A DNA stretch of 37,093 nucleotides from JBMYQA01 sp049600855 (GCA_049600855.1 JBMYQA010000022.1:1-37093); one strand, 5' to 3'. Shown: positions 16,472-24,309, counted from the stretch's first letter. Notes: generated by a model not told the origin, from the letters alone. A program made the numbers and translations.

Positions 16472-18625
16472 GTGAATTTCATCCAAAAACATATTCGGAA
16501 CTTTATCAATCATGGCATTCGACCTGCGGATGATTATCGTATTCGTATACGGATAAGAACCATCAATTTTATTTCAGGCATTGCCTTATTTATTACGGCA
16601 CCGACCATTGGATTGTATCATGCGATTATCAACAATCAGGTTATTCCTTTTATTTGGCTAAATCTATTTTTAGTCATCTCTTTGGTATTAAATCGAAAGC
16701 GATACATCAATGCAGCGGTATTAATTATTACAGGAGGGATTGTGCTCGGAAATTCACTATCTATTTTAACTGGGAAAAGTACTGGGGCATTGTTATATGC
16801 ATTACTAGCCACTGGGGTGATGAGTTATTTTTTAATGATTAACCGTTGGTTAAAACTCATGGTGATTGTTATCCCTTTTACCGCATTTTTTCTACTCAAC
16901 TATTACCAAAAACAATTAATCAACCCAACGGCATCTCCTGAACTACCTATTTTATTTGTATTATTTGTCTTGATTGGCGCTTTACACTTCTTTACGTTAG
17001 AAAACAACAATTACCGAAAAGCACTGGCGCAATCCAACCATCAACTTCACGAACAGAACGAAGAGTTACAAGCTCAGAATCAGATAATTGCGCAACAAAA
17101 AGAAGAATTGAAAGCCTTAGACGAAAGTAAAACACAATTTTTCAATAATATTTCACATGAGTTTCGAACACCACTCACCCTCATTCAAGGGGCATTACAG
17201 CAGTTAGAAGAGAATCCTACTGGAAATTTAACACCGACACTGATTTCAAATGCCCACCAATCTAGTGGACAACTCAAAGAATTAATTGATCAATTATTAG
17301 ATATTGCCAAAGTTGAGCATCAACAACACATTCCCACCCTCGCTCCAGCTGAGGTGATTGCCTTTCTTCGTACCACTGTGATGATGTTTGAATCAGCTGC
17401 CGTTCAAAAGAATATTTCCCTGAATTTTGAAAGTGATGTGGAACAATACTCACTCATGTTTGATCGAGAAGGCTTGACTAAAATTATGAATAACCTCCTG
17501 TCAAATGCCCTTAAGTTTACCCCTGAATATGGCAGGATTTCCGTGCAGGTTTTTACGGCTAATGAATGGTTAAAAGTGACCGTAACCGATACAGGAATGG
17601 GAATTCCTAAAGAAGAATTGCCCCAAATTTTTGATCGTTTCCATCAAGCCAAACATCATTTAGGTGGTACAGGAATTGGATTAGCGCTGGTAAAAGAATT
17701 ATTAACCCTTTACCAAGGAGAAATAACCGTAACCAGTGAAGAGGGAAAAGGAACGACATTCACTTTTCAATTGCCGCAAATTCAAGATGAGGCTAGTGAT
17801 CATCACCACCCAATAGCTACTCAAGAGTCTCCAACAACACCTGTTGAAACTACTTCTTCCAAAGCGCAATTACTCATTGTTGAAGATAACACAGATTTAC
17901 AAACCCTTTTGGCTGCCTATTTGAGTGATGTTTATGAAATAGCGTTTGCTGCTAATGGAGAAGATGGCATTCAGCAGGCGCTCGAATCAATTCCAGATTT
18001 AATCATTAGTGATGTGATGATGCCCAAAAAGAATGGTTTTGAGTTGTGTACAACGCTGAAAAACCATGATCAAACCGCACATATTCCCATCATTTTGCTC
18101 ACTGCACGCACGGGGCAGGCCAATACCAATGAAGGTTTAAAAGCACAAGCCGATGATTATTTAACCAAGCCTTTTGATAAAACGGAACTCTTATTACGCA
18201 TTCAAAACTTATTGAAGGTCAGAAACCTGCTTCGTGAAAAATATGCGAATAGCACGAAATTCATTCCTGAAGAAATTAGCTCAAATACGCGCGATCAAGC
18301 CTTCATGCAACAGGCATTAGAAATATTAGAATTGCATTATCAACGACAGGATTTTTCGGTACAAGAGCTTGCAGAAGCCCTGAACCTGAGCCAACGGCAA
18401 TTGAACCGCAAAATGCAGGCATTGGTTAGCCAGACTTCTGTGCAATTCATTCAATCCTTCCGTTTAGAGAAAACAAAACAATTACTCGCTGACTTTTCAC
18501 TAAGTATGGGAGATATTGCCTTTGCAGTGGGTTTTAATAGTGCCTCTTATTTTAATAAGGCTTTTAAGAAAATGTATGGTAAAACTCCTACAGCGTTTCA
18601 GAAAAGCTTAGTGAAGTCCAAGTAA
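16472..18625 (+). CDS. Hybrid sensor histidine kinase with REC and AraC-type HTH output
   Basis: A one-protein phosphorelay. No ATG exists near the start. The frame is open back to TTG at 16421, but I favour GTG at 16472 (717 residues, beginning VNFIQKHIRNFINHGIRP) because the conserved part begins there. Order: about six membrane helices (residues 30-170), coiled coil (about 180-215), HisKA with His229 in NISHEFRTPL, HATPase with NNLLSNALKFTP, DTGMGIP and GGTGIGLALV, REC domain with phospho-acceptor Asp514 (LIISDVMMPKKNGFE), and AraC-type HTH (about 610-717; FSVQELAEALNLSQRQLNRK, DIAFAVGFNSASYFNKAF). It lacks the periplasmic propeller of classic HTCS sensors, so the signal is probably sensed within the membrane. 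Regulated genes unknown. Divergent from the cyclase. Confidence 0.92.
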   Translation: MNFIQKHIRNFINHGIRPADDYRIRIRIRTINFISGIALFITAPTIGLYHAIINNQVIPFIWLNLFLVISLVLNRKRYINAAVLIITGGIVLGNSLSILTGKSTGALLYALLATGVMSYFLMINRWLKLMVIVIPFTAFFLLNYYQKQLINPTASPELPILFVLFVLIGALHFFTLENNNYRKALAQSNHQLHEQNEELQAQNQIIAQQKEELKALDESKTQFFNNISHEFRTPLTLIQGALQQLEENPTGNLTPTLISNAHQSSGQLKELIDQLLDIAKVEHQQHIPTLAPAEVIAFLRTTVMMFESAAVQKNISLNFESDVEQYSLMFDREGLTKIMNNLLSNALKFTPEYGRISVQVFTANEWLKVTVTDTGMGIPKEELPQIFDRFHQAKHHLGGTGIGLALVKELLTLYQGEITVTSEEGKGTTFTFQLPQIQDEASDHHHPIATQESPTTPVETTSSKAQLLIVEDNTDLQTLLAAYLSDVYEIAFAANGEDGIQQALESIPDLIISDVMMPKKNGFELCTTLKNHDQTAHIPIILLTARTGQANTNEGLKAQADDYLTKPFDKTELLLRIQNLLKVRNLLREKYANSTKFIPEEISSNTRDQAFMQQALEILELHYQRQDFSVQELAEALNLSQRQLNRKMQALVSQTSVQFIQSFRLEKTKQLLADFSLSMGDIAFAVGFNSASYFNKAFKKMYGKTPTAFQKSLVKSK

Positions 18626-18656
18626 AAAACCATCCCAACATTCAGCTGAGATGGCT
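18624..18656 (-). terminator. thrS: Terminator of thrS with the AGCCATCTC stem
   Basis: Reading the reverse strand, AGCCATCTCAG pairs with the arm ending GGGATGGT (with G-U pairs) and is followed by TTTTTT (18629-18624). The G-U pairs become mismatches on the forward strand, so it works for thrS and less for the convergent kinase gene. Confidence 0.65.
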
Positions 18657-18678
18657 TATCCATTAGTATCTATACTAC

Positions 18679-20628
18679 TTAGACTTCCTCCAACTCAAAC
18701 TCCATCTTGGCTTCTTCATTGAATGCTTCAACAAAAGCTGCTATAGACATACTTCCCAAGTCTCCTTTTCCGTGTCTACGCACAGAAACTTGCTCATTAT
18801 CGCGTTCTTTTTCACCTACGATAATCATGAAAGGAATCTTTTTCACTTCTGCATCACGGATTTTACGGCCAATCTTTTCATCGCGATTGTCCAAGAATCC
18901 TGTAATTCCAGCCTCATCTAAAGCACTCATTACTTTGTTGGCATAATCGGTATATTTTTCAGAGATGGCTAATACCGCAATTTGCTCAGGAGCTAACCAC
19001 AATGGGAAATTACCCGCAGTGTTCTCAATCAATAGGGCGATAAATCGCTCCATTGACCCAAACAAGGCACGATGAATCATTACTGGACGGTGCTTATCGT
19101 TATCGCTTCCAACGTACTCCAATTCAAAGCGCTGAGGTAAGTTATAGTCTACCTGAATTGTTCCCAATTGCCACTTTCTACCCAAAGCGTCTTTCACCAT
19201 GAAGTCAAGCTTAGGCCCATAGAAAGCCGCTTCGCCATATTCAGTAACGGTTTTCATTCCTTTCTCCTTAGTCGCTTCAATAATCGCAGACTCTGCCGTC
19301 TCCCATAATTCATCACTACCTAAGTATTTCGAACGATCTTCCAAATCACGTAATGAAATCTGAGTTTCAAAATTCGTAAACCCAAGATTTTTGTATACAT
19401 AATTTACCAAATCGATTACTTTCAAGAATTCATCTTTCACCTGATCAGGGCGACAGAAGATGTGCGCATCATCTTGCGTAAAGCCTCTTACACGAGTTAA
19501 TCCGTGTAATTCCCCACTTTGTTCATAGCGGTACACCGTACCAAACTCCGCATATCGTATCGGTAATTCCTTATACGAGTGAGGTTTAAAGTTATAAATC
19601 TCACAGTGATGCGGGCAATTCATCGGTTTTAAGAAGAACTCCTCCCCTTCACTAGCTGTTTTTATGGGTTGAAAAGAATCTTCACCGTATTTCGCATAAT
19701 GGCCAGAAGTTTTATACAAATTTACATTCCCAATATGCGGACTCGCCACATGTTCGTAGCCCGCTCTTTTTTGAGCTTTACGTAAAAACGTTTCTAAACG
19801 CTCCCGCAAGGTAGCTCCTTTAGGAGTCCAAAGCGGTAAACCCAAACCTACTTTCTGTGAGAAATGGAATAATTCCAATTCACGACCCAACTTACGGTGA
19901 TCGCGTTTTTTGGCCTCTTCAATCATGAATAGGTACTCATCGAGTTCTTTCTTTTTAGGGAAAGTGATGCCATACACTCGAGTGAGTTGCGGATTATTCT
20001 CATTGTTTCTCCAAAACGCACCAGCTACATTAGTTAACTTAATGGCTTTAATCATACCCGTATGTGGAATGTGCGGCCCTGCACACAAGTCAGTAAAGTC
20101 ACCAGTATGATACAAGGTGATGCTGCCATCTTCTAAGCCTTCGATGAGTTCAATCTTGTATTGATCTCCCTTTTCTCTGAATAGCGCTAATGCATCATCT
20201 TTACTAATCTCTTGACGGATATTTTCGAACTTTTGCTTAGCCAGCTCTTGCATTTTCTTCTCGATTTTTGGGAAATCGTTTGAAGAGAACGCATGATCGC
20301 CAAAGTCTACATCATAGTAGAACCCATTTTCAATTGCTGGTCCCGTTCCGAACTTCACCCCAGGATACAATTCCTGAAGTGCGGAAGCCAACAAGTGAGC
20401 AGACGTATGCCAAAATGTAGATTTACCGGCATCATCATTCCATGTGAACAATTGCAAGTCTGAATCGGTGTCAATTGGGCGGGTAGGGTCTACTACTTCC
20501 CCATTTACTTTGGCCGCCAATACGTTACGCGCCAAGCCTTCGCTAATGCTTTTGGCAATGTCTAATGCCGAGCTGCCATTTTCATACTCCCGTACAGCTC
20601 CATCGGGAAATTTGATTTTCATCATCAT
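18679..20628 (-). CDS. thrS: Threonyl-tRNA synthetase
   Basis: 649 residues, full length. It charges tRNA-Thr in the cytoplasm. Domains: TGS (residues 2-62, KIKFPDGAVREYENGSSALD), editing domain with HTSAH (His74, His78) and TDLCAGPHIPHTG, class II catalytic core with the GLPLWTPKGATLR segment, the Zn-ligand region FFLKPMNCPHHCEIY, RYAEFGTVYRYEQSGELHGL (motif 2, in two parts), PVMIHRALFGSMERFIALL (motif 3), and an anticodon-binding domain (about 545-640). Three Met codons open the frame (MMMKIKF). A TATCTTTG -7 box lies at 20709-20716, giving an 80-nt leader with a small hairpin (CACGCA/TGCGTG near 20650). No T-box or other riboswitch is visible. Confidence 0.97.
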   Translation of the reverse strand: MMMKIKFPDGAVREYENGSSALDIAKSISEGLARNVLAAKVNGEVVDPTRPIDTDSDLQLFTWNDDAGKSTFWHTSAHLLASALQELYPGVKFGTGPAIENGFYYDVDFGDHAFSSNDFPKIEKKMQELAKQKFENIRQEISKDDALALFREKGDQYKIELIEGLEDGSITLYHTGDFTDLCAGPHIPHTGMIKAIKLTNVAGAFWRNNENNPQLTRVYGITFPKKKELDEYLFMIEEAKKRDHRKLGRELELFHFSQKVGLGLPLWTPKGATLRERLETFLRKAQKRAGYEHVASPHIGNVNLYKTSGHYAKYGEDSFQPIKTASEGEEFFLKPMNCPHHCEIYNFKPHSYKELPIRYAEFGTVYRYEQSGELHGLTRVRGFTQDDAHIFCRPDQVKDEFLKVIDLVNYVYKNLGFTNFETQISLRDLEDRSKYLGSDELWETAESAIIEATKEKGMKTVTEYGEAAFYGPKLDFMVKDALGRKWQLGTIQVDYNLPQRFELEYVGSDNDKHRPVMIHRALFGSMERFIALLIENTAGNFPLWLAPEQIAVLAISEKYTDYANKVMSALDEAGITGFLDNRDEKIGRKIRDAEVKKIPFMIIVGEKERDNEQVSVRRHGKGDLGSMSIAAFVEAFNEEAKMEFELEEV

Positions 20629-20708
20629 TTTATTGTTTCACACACGCATACAATTGCGTGATTTGTTGAACATGAGGAAACAAACAACATTTCCTACTTA
20701 CTTGATGG

Positions 20709-20716
20709 CAAAGATA
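20709..20716 (-). promoter_or_regulatory. thrS: -7 box of the thrS promoter
   Basis: The reverse strand reads TATCTTTG, an exact TAnnTTTG, 80 nt before the thrS start. The region 20 nt upstream is T-rich but without a clean TTG. Confidence 0.5.
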
Positions 20717-20741
20717 GAATTCTTGAGATAGGGAAAGGGGA

Positions 20742-20924
20742 ATGGAAGAATTTTATTTGCTGATTCCCCTTTTTTTTCTTCCCAGCCTGTTTACCATTTT
20801 TAGCTTTTGTCATTATAGGAAAACCGCAAGTGTTTTGGTGGAGACCAGCAAACACCTAAAAAACGGGGCGAGACCGAAAAGCCTGACGAGTAGGAATCAC
20901 AAAAAATTCACACAAAAAGCATGA
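20742..20924 (+). CDS. Small putative membrane protein, first of an overlapping pair
   Basis: 60 residues: one strongly hydrophobic span near the N-terminus (LLIPLFFLPSLFTIFSFCHY), then a basic, soluble-looking tail (RKTASVLVETSKHLKNGARP onward). The stop TGA overlaps the ATG of the next gene as ATGA, which suggests translational coupling. There is no recognisable family. It could also be a chance frame, since the evidence is only the hydrophobic span and the coupling geometry. Confidence 0.4.
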   Translation: MEEFYLLIPLFFLPSLFTIFSFCHYRKTASVLVETSKHLKNGARPKSLTSRNHKKFTQKA

Positions 20925-21247
20925 CACCCATTAAAAACATCGAAGGGTTAAGCCCTGATGACATCACTAGAGCATTGAGCTTGGGCGGTAAATTTGTCAT
21001 TTATCAATACTGCATCTCTATCATTTTCATGACCTTTAAATACAACAGCGAAATTCATTTTGTAAAGTCACGTCAAACAGGCATTATACAAGGGTTAAAG
21101 TTTACCCTATTGACACTACTCTTAGGTTGGTGGGGCATTCCTCGAGGGCCGATTTACACCATAAATTCCATTTTCAATAATCTCACTGGTGGTGTGGATG
21201 TAACGCAAGAGGTAGTAGATCAGCTGAATGTGCAGTTGGCAGGTTGA
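20921..21247 (+). CDS. Small conserved-looking membrane protein
   Basis: 108 residues starting MTPIKNIEGLSPDDITRALS. It contains GGKFVIYQYCISIIFMTF and LKFTLLTLLLGWWGIPRGPI, which look like two membrane-associated helices, followed by YTINSIFNNLTGGVDVTQEV. The combination GGKFVxYQYCIS ... LLLGWWGIPxGPIYTI is one I associate with an uncharacterised short protein family in Bacteroidetes and other bacteria. Function unknown. It overlaps the preceding small gene by 4 nt and is divergent from thrS. Downstream, convergent, lies the tetR remnant of SDR copy 1. Confidence 0.7.
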   Translation: MTPIKNIEGLSPDDITRALSLGGKFVIYQYCISIIFMTFKYNSEIHFVKSRQTGIIQGLKFTLLTLLLGWWGIPRGPIYTINSIFNNLTGGVDVTQEVVDQLNVQLAG

Positions 21248-21301
21248 ATACAGGGCTGCATCAATTAACAGCGTAAATTACGAAAATGGTTTGCGTTTTT
21301 T

Positions 21302-21361
21302 TTATCCCCCTAAACTATCCATTGCCCCCTTCGTCACATCTTCCATCATCTCTGGGCTGGG
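21302..21361 (-). pseudogene. Remnant of a second tetR gene (3' end only)
   Basis: The reverse strand encodes PSPEMMEDVTKGAMDSLGG followed by stop, clearly homologous to the C-terminus of the TetR at 22840 (SPEMMEDVKQVAMDSLRG, stop). Right where homology ends it runs into GGGCTGGGTTGTTCCG, which in the intact copy lies upstream of the tetR start (23444-23459). So the tetR body has been lost here by an internal deletion of roughly 550 bp. No start codon; not functional. Confidence 0.85.
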
Positions 21362-21429
21362 TTGTTCCGCCGATCACATGCGTAACAATCCAGCGCCAAA
21401 TGATATCATAAAAATTAGGGAATATGTCT

Positions 21430-22179
21430 TTACAAAGTAGTCATTCCACCATCTACTACCAGCTCAGTACCTACTACATAAGAAGATTCAGCGCTAGCAT
21501 AGAATAGAATGCTCTGTGCAACCTCTTCTGAAGTACCAAAACGACCTAGCGGAATCTGCTGCTTAATGCCGTTTTCAAATGCATCTAACTGCTCTTTTGC
21601 CATGCCTATTTTGTCGTAAATAGGTGTAGAAACTGGCCCTGGGCTTACTGCATTCACACGGATACCACGAGGAAGTAATTCTGCCGAAAGTGTTCTAGCT
21701 AAGCTTCGAATTGCCGCTTTTGAAGCTCCGTATACACTTGAAGTAGGTATGCCCTTTCGGTTTGAGATGGAGGTATTAATAATGATGGAAGCGCCTTCTG
21801 CTAAATAAGGAAGCGCTTTTTGTACACCAAAGAATACGCCTTTTACATTTACACCAATTACATGATCAAAAGTGGCCTCATCCCAAGCATCAAGGGGTTG
21901 TAAAATCAGAATACCCGCATTTAAAAATAAGACATCAATCTTTCCATGCTTCTCTCCAACTTGCTTGTAAAACTGTTCCAATTCGTTTGTCTTACTCACA
22001 TCTAATTGCAATACATCAAACTCGTCACCTACCTCAGCTTTTGTTTCAGCTAAACGCTGCTCATTACGCGCATTAATTATTACACGCGCACCTTCTTTTT
22101 TGAATAAATGTGCCGTTGCCAATCCAATACCACTATTACCTCCTGTGATTACTGCTACCTTGTTTTCTAATCTTCCCAT
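21430..22179 (-). CDS. SDR family oxidoreductase, copy 1
   Basis: 249 residues, a classical short-chain dehydrogenase/reductase: cofactor motif TGGNSGIG (12-19), NAG (87-89), catalytic Ser near 137, Tyr150 and Lys154 in SSVYGASKAA, PG after the active site, and DGGMTTL at the C-terminus. Probably an NAD(P)(H)-dependent cytoplasmic enzyme; substrate unknown. It is a duplicate of the SDR at 23518: same length and about 36 differences by hand count (roughly 85% identity), with substitutions clustered around positions 91-110 and 141-150, the likely substrate-pocket side. The stretch downstream is a tetR remnant. Its promoter copy (22223-22280) has lost most operator sequence and the G of the -7 box, so its expression should differ from copy 2. 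Confidence 0.92.
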   Translation of the reverse strand: MGRLENKVAVITGGNSGIGLATAHLFKKEGARVIINARNEQRLAETKAEVGDEFDVLQLDVSKTNELEQFYKQVGEKHGKIDVLFLNAGILILQPLDAWDEATFDHVIGVNVKGVFFGVQKALPYLAEGASIIINTSISNRKGIPTSSVYGASKAAIRSLARTLSAELLPRGIRVNAVSPGPVSTPIYDKIGMAKEQLDAFENGIKQQIPLGRFGTSEEVAQSILFYASAESSYVVGTELVVDGGMTTL

Positions 22180-22461
22180 ATTTTTAAGAATCAGTTAAAT
22201 TTGAATTTATTTAATCTTTTAATTGGAATGTTCGCTATGATGTAAAGGTGAATTATCGCTTTATAATAACTTTATAATCGCTGGACATGATTTTGCCTGA
22301 AAAGTTCGAGTAGGTTATTTTGCAAGAGGTGGAATAACTTTTAATGGTAGATTCAGTTGCTCACTTCTATTTCTACCTCAAAAGTTTTTTTCATATGGAT
22401 AGCTATTATAAGGAAAAATTGTCAAAATAAAAAAAGCTTTCAAGAATTACCCAAAGATGCC
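22180..22461. other. Gap with decayed duplicate of the SDR promoter region
   Basis: From 22180 to about 22285 the sequence aligns with the leader and promoter of SDR copy 2 (24268-24410). TTGGAATGTTCGCTATGA (22223-22240) matches operator-like site C with a broken right arm, and the -7 box on the reverse strand reads CACCTTTA in place of CACCTTTG. After AATTAT a 44-bp part present in copy 2 is missing. The rest (22290-22461) has no recognisable gene. Confidence 0.6.
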
Positions 22462-22623
22462 TAGAGACTGTTTGAATATCTTGTTTAGCACTAAAACTGA
22501 CTTAATTTACATCCAGATAAGGCATTTTGACGCGAATAATGGTCATCTATTAAAGGAGAAAGCAACAAAATGGGGGGAAAAATCGGTCAGTTTTACCCCA
22601 AAAAAAATTCAAACAATCTCTTA
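22462..22623 (-). mobile_element. MITE-like inverted-repeat element, copy E3 (reverse orientation)
   Basis: A 162-bp element. Left end TAGAGACTGTTTGAAT ... ctaAAACTGAC; reverse complement of the right end TAAGAGATTGTTTGAAT ... gtaAAACTGAC. The interior has GCGAATAATGGTCAT followed by TTAAAGGAGAAA, the reverse complement of the core seen in E1 (CATTATTCGC preceded by TTAAATAAT), so E3 lies in the opposite orientation. It sits between the intact tetR and SDR copy 1. A 78-codon forward frame crossing it (22457-22693) has no protein-like features and is not counted as a gene. Confidence 0.7.
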
Positions 22624-22791
22624 TAACCCCGCTTTTACAGCTGGTCATCACTGGGTTGGTCTAGTGGTTTGTGGTTTAAACAGCTACTGGTAGAAGTATA
22701 AAGCGATATAGAAATGCCTCTATACCACTCTATCGAATCAGATATATACTCGACTTTCTGTGGAATGAAATTCTGATGCAAAAGTTCGGAT

Positions 22792-22816
22792 AAACTCTTA
22801 TGTCGAATAAGAGTTG
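22792..22816 (-). terminator. Hairpin downstream of tetR
   Basis: AACTCTTA (22793-22800) pairs with TAAGAGTT (22808-22815) around a 7-nt loop. It lies 24 bp after the tetR stop on the reverse strand. The T run is weak (GTTTATCC), so termination is only probable. Confidence 0.4.
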
Positions 22817-22839
22817 AAAAACAGTGAGTACATTGTTAT

Positions 22840-23427
22840 TTACCCGCGTAAACTATCCATTGCCACTTGCTTCACATCTTCCATCATTTCGGGACTGGCT
22901 TGGGATTGGGCGATGGCTTTAAGGCCACTAAAGGTGGTAAAGAGGTAACGGGCCAAAGCACGAGCATGGTGTTTTTGGGAAATTTCTCCATTGGCTTGCC
23001 CTTTAGTGATGAGTTTGAAAAAGAGTTCTTCCTTCTCGTCTATATTTTGCGCAGCTATTTTAGCGATTTCTTGATCCACTGAGGCCAATTCTGTCGTACA
23101 ATTCATCATAAAACAACCACACTCTTCTCCTTCCTTTGTTGCTGCAATGGTAGAAGCTAAAATCTGTTCAATAATTTCTAAGACTGGACGATCTTGTTCT
23201 AAGGTCTGAATTAAATGGGCTTCTGTACTGGTTTGATAACGTTCCAAAGCTGCCATAAATAATTCGCGTTTTCCGCCAAAGGTATCATATAAACTTGCCC
23301 GATTGATACCCAAATGGCTGACTAAATCGGATATAGCCGTGCCATTAAAGCCTTTGCGCCAAAAAAGGGCTAACGCTTTATCTAACACTTCCGATTCGTT
23401 AAACTGTTTGGTTCTGGGCATAATCAT
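22840..23427 (-). CDS. TetR family regulator with NemR-like cysteines
   Basis: 195 residues (or 193 from the second Met, MPRTKQF). N-terminal HTH: LFWRKGFNGTAISDLVSHLG then INRASLYDTFGGKRELF. The C-terminal ligand domain has GEECGCFMMNCTTELA, with Cys101, Cys103 and Cys108 counted from MPRTK. The G-C-[FL] position matches, from memory, the redox/electrophile-sensing Cys106 of E. coli NemR, so an electrophile sensor is a reasonable guess. It lies 90 bp downstream of SDR copy 2 on the same strand and probably shares its mRNA. The three TTGGAA-N6-TTCyrA sites at the SDR promoter are the natural candidates for its operators, giving an autoregulated repressor loop. Confidence 0.9.
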   Translation of the reverse strand: MIMPRTKQFNESEVLDKALALFWRKGFNGTAISDLVSHLGINRASLYDTFGGKRELFMAALERYQTSTEAHLIQTLEQDRPVLEIIEQILASTIAATKEGEECGCFMMNCTTELASVDQEIAKIAAQNIDEKEELFFKLITKGQANGEISQKHHARALARYLFTTFSGLKAIAQSQASPEMMEDVKQVAMDSLRG

Positions 23428-23517
23428 GAATTAACTAAAAAATGGGCTGGGTTGTTCCGCACGATCGCATGCGGAACAGTTCAGCCTCATATTCGTTACA
23501 AAATTAGGGAATATTCC

Positions 23518-24267
23518 TTACAAATTGGTCATTCCGCCATCTACTTCTAGTTCAGTACCTACTACATAAGAAGATTCAGGGCTAGCAAAGAATAGAATAG
23601 TATGTGCGACTTCTTCTGGACTACCAAAGCGACCGAGCGGAACCTGCTGCTTAATGCCATTTGCAAATTCATCTAACTGCTCTTGTGGCATACCCATTTT
23701 GTCGTAAATCGGTGTGGCAATTGGCCCTGGGCTTACCGCATTCACACGGATACCACGAGGAAGTAATTCTGCCGAAAGCGTTCTGGCTAAGCTTCGAACT
23801 GCTGCTTTTGAGGCTGCATATACACTTGAGGCAGGCATGCCCATTTGGTTTGAGATAGATGTATTGATAATGACTGAAGCGCCTTCTGCTAGGTAAGGAA
23901 GTGCTTTTTGTACGCCAAAGAATACGCCTTTTACATTTACATTCACCAAGTGGTCAAAAGTGGCCTCATCCCAAGCATCAACGGGTTGGAAAATACCAAT
24001 GCCAGCATTTAAGAATAAGACATCAATTTTTCCATGCTGCTCTCCTACTTGCTTGTAAAACTGTTCTAATTCGCTCGTCTTACTCACATCTAATTGCAAT
24101 ACTTCAAAATCGTCTCCTACTTCAGCTTTCGTTTCAGCCAAACGCTGCTCATTACGCGCATTAATTACTACGCTTGCGCCTTCTTTTTTGAATAAATGTG
24201 CCGTTGCCAATCCAATACCGCTATTACCTCCTGTAATTACCGCTACTTTGTTTTCTAATCTTGCCAT
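23518..24267 (-). CDS. SDR family oxidoreductase, copy 2
   Basis: 249 residues with the same SDR signatures as copy 1: TGGNSGIG (12-19), NAG (87-89), Tyr150 and Lys154 (here SSVYAASKAA) and a C-terminal DGGMTNL. It differs from copy 1 at about 36 positions. This copy keeps its promoter, operator-like sites and downstream tetR, so it is probably the inducible parent form. The genetic layout (SDR followed by TetR with NemR-type cysteines) suggests reduction of a reactive carbonyl, quinone or similar electrophile; that is inference. Classical SDRs of this kind act as cytoplasmic tetramers. Confidence 0.93.
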   Translation of the reverse strand: MARLENKVAVITGGNSGIGLATAHLFKKEGASVVINARNEQRLAETKAEVGDDFEVLQLDVSKTSELEQFYKQVGEQHGKIDVLFLNAGIGIFQPVDAWDEATFDHLVNVNVKGVFFGVQKALPYLAEGASVIINTSISNQMGMPASSVYAASKAAVRSLARTLSAELLPRGIRVNAVSPGPIATPIYDKMGMPQEQLDEFANGIKQQVPLGRFGSPEEVAHTILFFASPESSYVVGTELEVDGGMTNL

Positions 24268-24309
24268 GTTTTTAAGAATCAGTTGAGTTTGAATTTATTT
24301 CTTTTTCAT

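Noticed and set aside
16279..16533. 84-codon forward frame between cyclase and kinase
   Set aside because: It overlaps the kinase 5' end in another frame and has no conserved features; the gap carries the cyclase promoter.
18600..20740. T-box or other riboswitch upstream of thrS
   Set aside because: Only an 80-nt leader with a 6-bp hairpin; no T-box sequence or antiterminator.
22457..22693. 78-codon forward frame between tetR and SDR copy 1
   Set aside because: Most of it is the inverted-repeat element E3. The product has no recognisable features, and the frame is not shared by E1 or E2.
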